From contig NZ_JAKGBZ010000003.1 of assembly GCF_021556475.1 (NCBI RefSeq), forward strand, positions 62,001-126,000: 64,000 nt of DNA, written 5' to 3'. The notes under the pieces were generated by a model. It had not been told where the DNA came from, searched no databases, and was given only the letters and a program-made list of their open reading frames with translations. Shown here piece by piece: positions 16,573 to 24,998 of the stretch. The position numbers and the translations under genes are program-made. The stretch's first letter is position 1; each line of letters starts with the position of its first letter. Origin of the DNA: Acidiphilium iwatense (GTDB lineage Bacteria; Pseudomonadota; Alphaproteobacteria; Acetobacterales; Acetobacteraceae).

Positions 16573-16865
16573 CGTCCCTGCTTGCCCTGCGCGACCTCGG
16601 CGGCCTGTTCCTTGATCTCGCGCAGCATCGGACTGTCTGCATGATCGGGGATCGGCAACCGTCCGGTCAGCCAGTCGGCCAGCTCGGTATCCGGGTGTTC
16701 CATCACCGCCTCGAACGCGTCGAGCATGGCATCGTCCATCGTCGCGATATGCTTATGCGCGAACCCGCCGATCATCAGATCGTTCTCGTATGTCCCCCGA
16801 TGGGTGGCCCGATACAGCAGCCGGCGGTGGCGGAGCGGAAGCGCGTCGTTCGAGTCAGCATTCAT
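16569..16865 (-). CDS. sdhE: FAD assembly factor SdhE
   Basis: A 98-residue small all-helical protein that helps attach FAD covalently to succinate dehydrogenase. The signature is RRLLYRATHRGTYENDLMIG, with the RGxxE motif, then DAFEAVMEHPDTELADWLTG. The ATG at 16865 gives the normal family length. It is translationally coupled to mfd and divergent from recG (42 bp apart), so the two operons share a compact promoter region. Confidence 0.93.
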   Translation of the reverse strand: MNADSNDALPLRHRRLLYRATHRGTYENDLMIGGFAHKHIATMDDAMLDAFEAVMEHPDTELADWLTGRLPIPDHADSPMLREIKEQAAEVAQGKQGR

Positions 16866-16907
16866 GATGGGTTGCGATATAGAGCGAGGCCGCGCCACTG
16901 TCAGCCC

Positions 16908-18962
16908 GTGACCCCCGAATCCATCGATTCGCTGCGCGCGCCTCTGACCAGCCTGCCCGGCATCGGGCCACGGCTCGCCGCCCTGCTCGCCCGCGCGGTG
17001 GGCGGCGACACGCTCCGCGACCTGCTGTTTCATCTCCCGGAACATTTTATCGACCGGCGCGAGCGGTTTTTGCTCCGCGACGCCAAACCGGGCAGCATCG
17101 GCACCTTCACCGTCGAAGTGGTCGGCCACGAGGCGCCGTCACGCAAATCCCAGCCGCACCGGGTCGTCATCCGCGATTCCAGCGGCTTCGGCGAGGTCGT
17201 GCTGTTCCATCCCGGCCGCCTCGTGCAATTCCCGGTCGGCGCGAAACTGCTCATCTCCGGCAAGGTCGAACGCTACGCCGACCGGATTACCCTGCCGCAC
17301 CCCGATTACGTGGTTCCCGTCATGCAGGAAGCCGCGCTGCCGATGATCGAGCCGGTCTGGCGCCTCACCGCCGGGCTCTATCCGCGCGTGGTCGCCCGCG
17401 CGATGGCAGCCGCGCTCGCCCGCCTGCCCGATCTGCCGGAATGGCAAAACCCGTCCGTCCTGCGCCAGCGCCATTGGCCCGGCTTTGGCGACGCGTTGCG
17501 CGCGCTGCACGCCCCCGCCGCCATTCCTGACGACAAACCGGCGCGACGCCTCGCTTATGACGAATTGCTGGCGCGCCAGATCGCGTTCGCCCTGATCCGC
17601 CGCCGCAGCCGCAAGCGTCCCGGCCGCGCCTTCACCGGCAAGGGACATTTACGGGCGGCCGCCCTTGCCCGCTTCGGATTTCCGCCTACCAACGCCCAAG
17701 CGGCGGCCCTGGCGGAAATCGACGCCGATCTCGCCGCGCCGCACCGGATGCTGCGCCTGCTGCAGGGCGATGTCGGCTCCGGCAAAACACTCGTTGCGGC
17801 CCTCGCGATGCTTCGGGTGGTGGAAGCCGGCGCACAGGCCGCCCTGCTCGCCCCCACCGAATTGCTGGCACGCCAGCACCACGCCACGCTTTCGAAACTC
17901 TGCCCGGTTCCGGTCGCCCTGCTCACCGGCTCATTGAAGACCGCCGAACGGCGCAAAATCCTCGCCGGGCTCGCCGACGGCGCGATTCCCATCATCATCG
18001 GCACCCATTCGATCTTTCAGAAATCGGTCGAATTCCACGATCTCGGCCTCGCCGTCATCGACGAACAGCACCGCTTCGGCGTCGAACAGCGCTTCGCCCT
18101 CGGCGCCAAGGGCGAGGCCACCGACATGCTGGTGATGACCGCGACGCCGATCCCCCGCACCCTCCTCCTCTCGCACTGGGGCGAAATGACCGTCAGCCGG
18201 ATCGCCGAAAAACCCGCCGGCCGCACACCGATCCGCACCACCCTGCACCCGCTCGACAAGATGGCCGATATCACCGACGCGATCGCGCGGATGATCGCGC
18301 GCGGCGGGCGGGTCTACTGGGTCTGCCCGCTGGTGTCGGAAAGCGAAATGCTCGACATCGCCGCCGCCGAATTGCGATTCGCAGCACTCGCCGAGCGTTT
18401 TTCCACCCGCGTCGCCTTGGCCCACGGCCGTCAACCCATAGACATCCGCGCCGCCGCCCTGGCCGGCTTCGCTTCGGGCAAGACCGACATCCTGGTCTCC
18501 ACCACGGTCATCGAAGTCGGAGTCGATGTGCCAGAAGCCAATGTCATGGTGATCGAACACGCCGAACGCTTCGGCCTCGCTCAGCTTCACCAGTTGCGCG
18601 GGCGGGTCGGACGCGGTGCGGCGGCAAGCTACTGCCTGCTGCTGCAAGATGCGGATCTCACCAGAACCGCCCGCAAGCGCCTTGCCATCTTGCGCGAAAC
18701 CGAAGACGGTTTCCGCATCGCCGACGAAGATTTCCGCCTCCGCGGCGGCGGTGACGTTCTGGGCGCCAGACAATCCGGCCTGCCCGGCTACCGCCTCGCC
18801 GACGCCGAACGCGATTCCGATCTCATCTCCATGGCCCATAAGGACGCCGCCATGCTGCTCGACTCCGACCCGACCCTGACAACGCCGCGCGGTCAGGCCG
18901 CCCGAACCCTGCTCCGCCTGTTCGATCAGGCCCGCGCCATCCGCGCCCTGGCGGCTGGCTGA
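16908..18962 (+). CDS. recG: ATP-dependent DNA helicase RecG
   Basis: Branch-migration helicase for stalled forks and Holliday junctions. GTG at 16908 gives 684 residues, the usual size, beginning TPESIDSLRAPLTSLPGIGP. The OB-fold wedge domain comes first (residues about 50-150), then Walker A LLQGDVGSGKTLVAALAM near residue 285, the DEQH box VIDEQHRFGVEQR, TATPIPRTLLL, and motif VI LHQLRGRVGRGAAASYCLL. The C-terminus follows the normal RLRGGGDVLGARQSG block. Divergent from sdhE-mfd. Confidence 0.97.
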   Translation: MTPESIDSLRAPLTSLPGIGPRLAALLARAVGGDTLRDLLFHLPEHFIDRRERFLLRDAKPGSIGTFTVEVVGHEAPSRKSQPHRVVIRDSSGFGEVVLFHPGRLVQFPVGAKLLISGKVERYADRITLPHPDYVVPVMQEAALPMIEPVWRLTAGLYPRVVARAMAAALARLPDLPEWQNPSVLRQRHWPGFGDALRALHAPAAIPDDKPARRLAYDELLARQIAFALIRRRSRKRPGRAFTGKGHLRAAALARFGFPPTNAQAAALAEIDADLAAPHRMLRLLQGDVGSGKTLVAALAMLRVVEAGAQAALLAPTELLARQHHATLSKLCPVPVALLTGSLKTAERRKILAGLADGAIPIIIGTHSIFQKSVEFHDLGLAVIDEQHRFGVEQRFALGAKGEATDMLVMTATPIPRTLLLSHWGEMTVSRIAEKPAGRTPIRTTLHPLDKMADITDAIARMIARGGRVYWVCPLVSESEMLDIAAAELRFAALAERFSTRVALAHGRQPIDIRAAALAGFASGKTDILVSTTVIEVGVDVPEANVMVIEHAERFGLAQLHQLRGRVGRGAAASYCLLLQDADLTRTARKRLAILRETEDGFRIADEDFRLRGGGDVLGARQSGLPGYRLADAERDSDLISMAHKDAAMLLDSDPTLTTPRGQAARTLLRLFDQARAIRALAAG

Positions 18963-18981
18963 CGATGGTCTCGCCGGTTTC

Positions 18982-19164
18982 GCAGGGGCTCCGCCCCTGC
19001 ACCCCGCTAAGGGCTGAGCCCTTAGAACCCGTTAGTTTCGGGCTTTGGTGGGCGGGGCTGGCAAGCACGACGAGCCCATTCTGGCCCCGCCCGCCAAAGC
19101 CCGCATTTATGGATTTCAAAGGCTCCGCCTTTGATGAGGGATGCAAGGGGGCAACGCCCCCTTG
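18982..19164. repeat. Cluster of five GC-rich stem-loops between recG and the Nudix gene
   Basis: Five consecutive inverted repeats: 18982-19000 (GCAGGGGC stem), 19007-19025 (CTAAGGGC stem), a long 19-bp stem with one G-U pair (19040-19058 with 19084-19102), 19116-19134 (TCAAAGGC stem) and 19144-19164 (CAAGGGGGC stem). Four have tiny loops of three bases. None has a following T-run. The block occupies nearly all of the 226-bp gap and looks like nested insertions of small palindromic repeats; it may also block read-through from recG. Confidence 0.85.
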
Positions 19165-19188
19165 CGACATCAGCGGGGGTCAATCACC

Positions 19189-19626
19189 ATGAGCCGCGAG
19201 TATCCTGATGCGCCGAGGGTCGGGGTAGGCGTGGTGGTGCTGCGCGGCGAATCCGTGCTGCTGGTGCGGCGCGGGCAGAAGCCGGCTCTGGGGGCGTGGA
19301 GCCTGCCGGGCGGCGGGCAGGAGCTGGGCGAGACGGCGGAAGCCACCGCGCGGCGGGAATTGCTGGAGGAAACCGGGCTCACGGTCGGGCCGCTGGTGCT
19401 GGCCGGAAATGTGGATTCGATCCATCGCGACGCCGGCGGAAGGGTGCAGTTTCATTACACCATTCTCGATTTCGCGGCGCGTTATGAGGGCGGCGCCGCA
19501 CGCGCGGGCGGCGATGTGACCGATATCGCCTGGGTTTCGGAGCCGGAGTTCGACGCTTATGATTTATGGTCCGAGGCGCGGCGGATCATCGCCGCCGCGC
19601 GACTAACATTAGGTCAGAATAGATGA
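19189..19626 (+). CDS. Nudix hydrolase
   Basis: A 145-residue pyrophosphohydrolase. The Nudix box is GGGQELGETAEATARRELLEETGL (residues about 41-64; G-x5-E-x7-RELLEE-x-G). The N-terminal strand GVGVVVLRGESVLLVRRGQKPALG and WSLPGG resemble ADP-ribose or nucleoside-diphosphate hydrolases of the MutT-like NUDIX group. Substrate is unknown. The ATG at 19189 is the only sensible start; an AGCGGGGGT stretch precedes it. It sits between the hairpin cluster and parS. Confidence 0.88.
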   Translation: MSREYPDAPRVGVGVVVLRGESVLLVRRGQKPALGAWSLPGGGQELGETAEATARRELLEETGLTVGPLVLAGNVDSIHRDAGGRVQFHYTILDFAARYEGGAARAGGDVTDIAWVSEPEFDAYDLWSEARRIIAAARLTLGQNR

Positions 19627-19630
19627 CGTT

Positions 19631-19646
19631 TGTTTCACGTGAAACA
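19631..19646. promoter_or_regulatory. parS: parS centromere site (ParB-binding palindrome)
   Basis: TGTTTCACGTGAAACA is a perfect 16-bp palindrome identical to the canonical bacterial parS consensus. It starts 5 bp after the Nudix gene's last base. In most bacteria such sites cluster within the origin-proximal part of the chromosome and are bound by ParB for segregation and SMC loading. No parA or parB gene is in the window. Confidence 0.85.
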
Positions 19647-19756
19647 AAGGCACCAGACCGGACCTAAATTCTTGAAAACTGGAAGTCATTGATTTGGCGC
19701 GCAGCCGCCACGCCAACCCTGCGCGCGATATCGTTCAGCCCTGCGGCCTTCCGGTA

Positions 19757-20710
19757 TCACATGAACAATTTCTTGTCCTGCTTCATGCCGGCATAGAGCG
19801 AGGCGACCCATTTGCCGTAGCCGTTGTAGATTTGCGTCGGCGCGACCTGGCCGGTGCCGATGATGCGTTCGCGCGCCTGGCTCCAGCGCAAGGTCGGGTA
19901 TTTCGGGTTCACGTTGGCCCAGAACCCATACATGTCCGGGCTGGTCTGCTGCCAGAAGGTTTTCGGCTGGTCCTTGACGAATTCGATCCGCACGATCGAT
20001 TTCGCCGATTTGAAGCCATATTTCCACGGCAGCACCGCGCGGATCGGCGCGCCGTCCTGCTTGGGCATGGGCTGGTGATAGAGCCCGGTGCCGACGAAGG
20101 CGAGTTCGTTCGTCGCTTCCGCCATGGTCAGCCCCTCGTGATACGGCCAGGGAAAAAACGGAATGGCGAGGCCGGGCATCACCTTTTGATCGGCGAGCGT
20201 GGTGAAGCGGAGGAAATTCGCGGACGATAAGGGCTTGGCGATTTTGACCAGATCGCTCATCGCGAAGCCCTGCCAGGGCACGGTGATCGACCAGGCTTCG
20301 ACGCAGCGATGGCGGTAGATGCGGGTTTCGGTTTTGACCTTTTTCATCAGGTCGTCGAACGAGATTGTGAAGGGTTTTTCCACCAGACCGTCGATTTTGA
20401 CGGTCCAGGGTTCGGTGGGCAGTTTCTGCGCGGCGCGCCAGATGTCTTTCGAGAGGCCGAATTCGTAGAAATTATTGTAGGTTTCGACGTTTTTTTTCGG
20501 CGTGAGCGCGCGGCCGGGGTCGAAGCGCAGCGCTGAGGGCGAATAGCCCTGGGGCGGTGGTACATCGGCGGCGAGCGCATCGCCGATGCCGCCGAAACCG
20601 AGCGCGGCACCACCCATGACCGCGATCGCCGCGCGGCGGTTCAGGGCGAAGGCTTCCGGGGTTGCCGCCGCTTCGGGCAGATCCCAGTCGCGTTTGCGGA
20701 TCAGGTGCAT
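19757..20710 (-). CDS. msrP: Protein-methionine-sulfoxide reductase catalytic subunit MsrP (YedY)
   Basis: A 317-residue periplasmic molybdopterin enzyme that repairs oxidised methionines in envelope proteins. A twin-arginine signal (ALNRRAAIAVMGGAALGFGG, residues 22-41) precedes the mature domain; the Mo-ligating Cys is C136 in YRHRCVEAWS; GYSPSALRF, NNFYEFG and GAPIRAVLPWKYGFKSAKSI are typical. The membrane haem partner MsrQ, often adjacent, is not present here. Start ATG 20710, divergent from mazG. Confidence 0.94.
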   Translation of the reverse strand: MHLIRKRDWDLPEAAATPEAFALNRRAAIAVMGGAALGFGGIGDALAADVPPPQGYSPSALRFDPGRALTPKKNVETYNNFYEFGLSKDIWRAAQKLPTEPWTVKIDGLVEKPFTISFDDLMKKVKTETRIYRHRCVEAWSITVPWQGFAMSDLVKIAKPLSSANFLRFTTLADQKVMPGLAIPFFPWPYHEGLTMAEATNELAFVGTGLYHQPMPKQDGAPIRAVLPWKYGFKSAKSIVRIEFVKDQPKTFWQQTSPDMYGFWANVNPKYPTLRWSQARERIIGTGQVAPTQIYNGYGKWVASLYAGMKQDKKLFM

Positions 20711-20810
20711 GGTTGTTCTCCTTGGCGGTTACTTTAGTCTATTCCGCGATGCCCGCGCATCACGCCGGCGTGTTCTCGCGCCGATGTCAATTGATCCTGA
20801 ACGAGGCCGC

Positions 20811-21593
20811 ATGACCGCTCCTTCAATCGCAAGGCTTATCGATGTCATGGCGATGCTGCGCGACCCTGTCGCTGGCTGTCCGTGGGATCGGGAGCAGGAT
20901 TTCGCATCCATCGCCCCCTATACGGTCGAGGAGGCCTATGAGGTTGCAGATGCGATCGTGAAAAACGATCCATCCGCGCTGCGCGACGAGTTGGGCGACC
21001 TGCTGTTCCAGGTGGTGTATCACGCGCGGCTCGCCGAGGAGCGCGGCTGGTTCGATTTCGAGCGTGTGGCGGCAGGGATTGTCGGGAAAATGATCCGCCG
21101 GCATCCGCATGTGTTCGGCGATGCCGATGCGCGGGACGCGGCGGCGCAGACCAGCGCGTGGGAGGCGGACAAGGCGCGGGAACGCTCCCTGCGCGCCTTG
21201 CCCGGCGTGCTGGACGGCATCGCGACCACGATTCCCGCGCTGCTGCGGGCGAAGAAACTGACGGCGCGGGCGGCGCGGGTCGGGTTCGACTGGCCGGATG
21301 CCGAGGCGGTGCTCGACAAGCTCGACGAGGAGATCGCGGAACTGCGCGTCGAACTGCCGGGCGGCGATGCGGACCGGATCGAGGACGAACTGGGCGATCT
21401 GTTCTTCGTGATGGTCAATCTGGCGCGCAAGCTCGGGGTGGATGGCGAGGCGGCGCTGGCGCGGGCCAACGCGAAATTCGAGCGGCGGTTTCGCGGGGTC
21501 GAAGCAGCCTTGGCGGCGCAAGGGCGAACGCCGGATCAGGCCGGTCTCGATGAGATGGAGGGGTTGTGGCGGACGGTGAAGGCGGCGGAATGA
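20811..21593 (+). CDS. mazG: Nucleoside triphosphate pyrophosphohydrolase MazG
   Basis: A 260-residue house-cleaning enzyme converting NTPs to NMPs. Two MazG repeats are present: CPWDREQDFASIAPYTVEEAYEV with DELGDLLFQVVYHARLAEE, and the second DEEIAELRVEL with IEDELGDLFFVMVNLARKLG. Acidic metal ligands are present in both. ATG 20811 follows a GAGG site; ATG 20784 is a possible alternative. The stop overlaps the start of tag (ATGA). Confidence 0.95.
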   Translation: MTAPSIARLIDVMAMLRDPVAGCPWDREQDFASIAPYTVEEAYEVADAIVKNDPSALRDELGDLLFQVVYHARLAEERGWFDFERVAAGIVGKMIRRHPHVFGDADARDAAAQTSAWEADKARERSLRALPGVLDGIATTIPALLRAKKLTARAARVGFDWPDAEAVLDKLDEEIAELRVELPGGDADRIEDELGDLFFVMVNLARKLGVDGEAALARANAKFERRFRGVEAALAAQGRTPDQAGLDEMEGLWRTVKAAE

Positions 21594-22153
21594 TGGGCAA
21601 GCTGGCGCGCTGCGGCTGGGCCGAGGGCGATGCGGTGATGGAAGCCTATCACGACCGCGAATGGGGTATTCCGGTGCGCGACGGCCGCGCGCTGTGGGAA
21701 ATGCTCATGCTGGAAGGGTTTCAGGCCGGGCTGTCGTGGCGGACGATTTTGCACCGGCGGGAGGGGTTTCGCGCGGCGTTCGCGGGGTTCGAGCCGGAGA
21801 TCGTCGCTCGGTTCGGACCGGACGATGTGGAGCGGTTGATGGGCGATGCGCGGATCATCCGCGCGCGGGCGAAGATCGAGGCGACGATCGGCGGGGCAAA
21901 AGCCTATCTGGCGATGCGGGATTCCGGCGAGGATTTCGCGGAATTCGTCTGGGGCATGGCGGGCGGCGCGGCGATAAGGGGCGACGGGGTCACGGCGCCG
22001 ACAAACACGCCGTTATCGCACGCGATTTCGGCGGCGCTGAAGGCGCGCGGCTTCAAGTTTTGCGGGCCGGTGATCGTCTATGCGTGGATGCAGGCGGTGG
22101 GGATCGTTGACGACCACGCGGCGGGGTGCTTTCGCCGAAGCGCTACTCCTTGA
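21590..22153 (+). CDS. tag: DNA-3-methyladenine glycosylase I
   Basis: A 187-residue base-excision repair enzyme that removes 3-methyladenine. The characteristic start is RCGWAEGDAVMEAYHDREWG with the substrate-pocket residues, followed by ALWEMLMLEGFQAGLSWRTI and the zinc-binding C-terminus (GFKFCGPVIVYAWMQAVGIV, then DDHAAGCFR). ATG 21590 overlaps the mazG stop. The 3' end overlaps the convergent permease gene by 11 bp. Confidence 0.95.
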   Translation: MMGKLARCGWAEGDAVMEAYHDREWGIPVRDGRALWEMLMLEGFQAGLSWRTILHRREGFRAAFAGFEPEIVARFGPDDVERLMGDARIIRARAKIEATIGGAKAYLAMRDSGEDFAEFVWGMAGGAAIRGDGVTAPTNTPLSHAISAALKARGFKFCGPVIVYAWMQAVGIVDDHAAGCFRRSATP

Positions 22154-23549
22154 CGTAAATGCCGAGATTGAGCCGGTGGGACTGGGTTTTGTTGACGTAG
22201 ATTCCGTAAAATATCGCGAGGATCAGGCCAAGCAGGGTGAGCCAGCCGAAGCTGTTATAGGGGGCGGGCTGGCCCGGCTCGACGATCGACCAGAGCGGGA
22301 TGATATAGGCCAGGATGCCGAGAACCGGCAGAACCACGTGGGTAAAGACCGAGAATTCGGCGGGATATTCCCGCTTGAAGTAGATCGGCAGGCCGATATT
22401 CACCAGGATATAGACCAGGATGAGCGGGATGGTGCCGATGGTGCCGAGCCAGTTGAAGGCGTTGATCGGGCCGTAGACGCCGCCGAGAACGACGGCGACG
22501 ATGGTACAGCCGATGCCGACGAACAGGATCGCGGCCGAGGGTGTCCGATGACGGGGGTGAATCCGGGCCATCCAGTCCGGGAACAGGCCCTCGCGGCCGA
22601 GATTGAAGAAAATCCGTGCGCCGGCATTGGTCGAGGCGAGCAGAAGGGCGAGCGTGCTGGTCAGACCGGCGAGATACATGACGAACACGAAGCCGCCGAA
22701 ATTCAGCCCGACCGCCGAGATCATCGGGAAGTCGGTATGGGCGAGGGCTTTCGTGTCGAACCGGAATCCGACGACGGTTGACCAGGCGCAGAAGACATAG
22801 GCAAAGGTTGCGAAAATCGCCGCGGCGAACACGGCTTTTCGGATGGTCGCATGCGGGCGCTGAGCTTCCTCGGCCATTGCCGCCGCATTGCTCGCGCCGA
22901 TGAACGGATAGACGGCGAGCGGAAAGGCGAGGCCGATGCCCTTGAGTCCCGAACTGAAGGAGGAGAACGAGAACGGACGGAAATTCACGAAATGCGGATT
23001 GAGGATCACCAGCGCGGCGCCGGAACCGAACAGGATCACGAGTTCGAAGATGAACAGCGAGATCGCCATTTTAGATGAAATCACCACGCCCCTTATGCAG
23101 AACAGGATGGTCAGCGCGGCGAAGATCAGGGTCAGCACGACGAAATTCACTTTGATGCCCATGAACTTGTCGAGCATGATCATGGTCCAGTTGCCGATGA
23201 CGACATAGACCGAGGCGAGCGAGACGATCCAGGAAAACGCGAAGAAGACACCGATCGAGGCGCCGACGTAATCGCCGAAGGTGCGCGACACGAAGCAGGT
23301 GTAGGAGCCGGCGCTGGGGCATTTGCGCGAATATTCGGCGGTGCTGTTGACGTGAAAGATCGTCGCGACGCCGGCGATCACGAACAGCAGCGGCGCGCCG
23401 AGGCCGACGGTCGCGACGATGAGGCCGATCGTGGTGAAGGCGCTGTAAGCCGGCGCCATGTTGGCGAGCGACAGGCCGGTGAGTTCGACGAGGTTGAGGG
23501 AGCCCTTTTTCAGGGATTGCGCCGGCGCGGATGTTGCCTGCTCACTCAT
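22143..23549 (-). CDS. APC superfamily amino acid permease
   Basis: A 468-residue inner-membrane transporter with about 12 hydrophobic segments. The N-terminus SLNLVELTGLSLANMAPAYS and the conserved GASNAAAMAEEAQRPH after the sixth segment place it in the amino acid/polyamine/organocation family. Substrate is not deducible. ATG 23549 is preferred over 23579 because CAGGAGGCAC precedes it at proper spacing. It is a single gene, convergent with tag. Confidence 0.85.
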   Translation of the reverse strand: MSEQATSAPAQSLKKGSLNLVELTGLSLANMAPAYSAFTTIGLIVATVGLGAPLLFVIAGVATIFHVNSTAEYSRKCPSAGSYTCFVSRTFGDYVGASIGVFFAFSWIVSLASVYVVIGNWTMIMLDKFMGIKVNFVVLTLIFAALTILFCIRGVVISSKMAISLFIFELVILFGSGAALVILNPHFVNFRPFSFSSFSSGLKGIGLAFPLAVYPFIGASNAAAMAEEAQRPHATIRKAVFAAAIFATFAYVFCAWSTVVGFRFDTKALAHTDFPMISAVGLNFGGFVFVMYLAGLTSTLALLLASTNAGARIFFNLGREGLFPDWMARIHPRHRTPSAAILFVGIGCTIVAVVLGGVYGPINAFNWLGTIGTIPLILVYILVNIGLPIYFKREYPAEFSVFTHVVLPVLGILAYIIPLWSIVEPGQPAPYNSFGWLTLLGLILAIFYGIYVNKTQSHRLNLGIYVKE

Positions 23550-23825
23550 GACGATGTGCCTCCTGACTGAAGATTCCATCGACCCGTGCGGGTCGTTTGA
23601 CGGTCGGTCAGGATTGGTGCGGGCTGTAGCCGATCCGGGCGCAGAGGATCAGCAATTCGCCCCTCCGGTCATGCACCGGGGGCGCGATCGGTCGTTCATG
23701 CAGCCTGCATCCGATCATCTGGCACCTGGAAAGCAGAAATTGCCGCAACTCGCGAAATAATTGTGCCAAGAGGAGCGATTCCCGTCAATAAAAATTCGCG
23801 GACGGGCGGTGATGGGGTTTGTGGG

Positions 23826-24014
23826 TCAGGCGTCGTCGCGGCGCAGGGCGCGAAGAGCGGCTTTCGGTTCGCGGGCGAGGATGCGTATCAGCGTGATCGC
23901 CGCGCGGTCCATCTGCACCCGGTTCTGCTCCCAGTTGCGCAGGATCGCGACCGGATCGAGCGATGCTTCAACAAATTGAAAAATAATCGCCGCATCGCAA
24001 CCCGCTACGATCAA
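23826..24014 (-). pseudogene. C-terminal remnant of an XRE/HigA-type antitoxin
   Basis: A 62-codon frame encodes AILRNWEQNRVQMDRAAITL followed by IRILAREPKAALRALR, the recognition helix and tail of antitoxins in which LRNWEQGRRxPxGPA is conserved. The upstream half of the helix-turn-helix and any toxin gene are missing. The surrounding 600 bp (23550-24161) otherwise shows no gene; it contains the promoter of the permease at its left side. Confidence 0.55.
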
Positions 24015-24161
24015 ACATCAAGTAGTTTCCTCGGCTTCGCCTTGCTCTCATCCATCAAACTCTGGATTCGGTTTGTCCATGCGGCCTAACTCAAGTTCAA
24101 CGGTAGAGTTCAGAACGTTGAGATACAAGAACGTCAAGCCGATGTTGCAAAATCGAAAAGA

Positions 24162-24998
24162 TTAAGCCGCTTCGCTGTCGAACAGCGCCTCGCGGAGCAG
24201 GTGCCAGCTTTCCTCGTCTTGGGCGGCGAGGATGCCGCCGTCAAGCTCGGCGGGACGCCAGGGTTCGCCGTCGGGTTTGCGGACATGACCGCCGGCTTCG
24301 GCGACGATCAGGGCGCCGGCGGCGTGGTCCCACGGCAGGGTGCGGCGCGACAGGGTCGCGTGGATGTGGCCCATCGCGATGGCGCGGTAGGTGGCGGCGG
24401 CGCAGCGCAGATTGGGCGTCTGGCCGAGTCTGGCCAGGTTGCGCAGCACGCGCGAGCGCTCGGGTTCTGACATGTATTGCCAGGAGACCGAGGCGATCGT
24501 CCGGTCGAGCGGCACAGGGTCAGCGACGCGCAGGCGCGTTGTCGCGCCGTCCCGGAGCAGCAGAAACGCGCCGCCTCCGGCGCGGGCAACCACGGTGTCA
24601 TCGCGCAGCGGGTCGTGGATCAGTCCGGCGGTGGTCGTGCCGTTTTCGATCAGCGCGATCATCACGCCGAACAAAGGCAGACCGGCGGCGTAGTTCTGGG
24701 TGCCGTCGATCGGGTCGATCGCGAAGACGGGTTTTGGCTCCCGCACGCGATCGATCAGGGCGGGATCGGCGGAAACGGCTTCCTCGCCGATGATGGCGGC
24801 GCCGGGGAACAGGCGTTCGAGCCCCGCGATCAGCGCGCGTTCGGCGGCTTCGTCGGCGATCGTCACCGGGTCGAGCGGGCCGGCTTTGGTCCGCAGATCG
24901 GCCGGACCGATGCGGCCGAAGCGCGGCATGATTTCGGCACATGCAACGTCGCGCATCAGCGCCGCGATGGCGCGGATGTCGGCATCGCCGAGACTCAC
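24162..24998 (-). CDS. Inositol-monophosphatase family phosphatase
   Basis: A 278-residue magnesium-dependent, lithium-sensitive-fold phosphatase. Metal ligands appear in GEEAVS, DPIDGTQNYAAG (motif A) and PWDHAAGALIVAEAGG (motif B). Family members hydrolyse inositol phosphates, PAP (CysQ) or histidinol phosphate; which one applies is not clear. The GTG start at 24998 overlaps the hflX stop by 4 bp (GTGA), so it is the last gene of the hfq-hflX unit. Confidence 0.88.
   Translation of the reverse strand: MSLGDADIRAIAALMRDVACAEIMPRFGRIGPADLRTKAGPLDPVTIADEAAERALIAGLERLFPGAAIIGEEAVSADPALIDRVREPKPVFAIDPIDGTQNYAAGLPLFGVMIALIENGTTTAGLIHDPLRDDTVVARAGGGAFLLLRDGATTRLRVADPVPLDRTIASVSWQYMSEPERSRVLRNLARLGQTPNLRCAAATYRAIAMGHIHATLSRRTLPWDHAAGALIVAEAGGHVRKPDGEPWRPAELDGGILAAQDEESWHLLREALFDSEAA

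Noticed and set aside
19631-19646. Calling oriC in the window because of parS
   Set aside because: No cluster of DnaA boxes, AT-rich unwinding stretch or dnaA/gid/parAB genes was recognised here.
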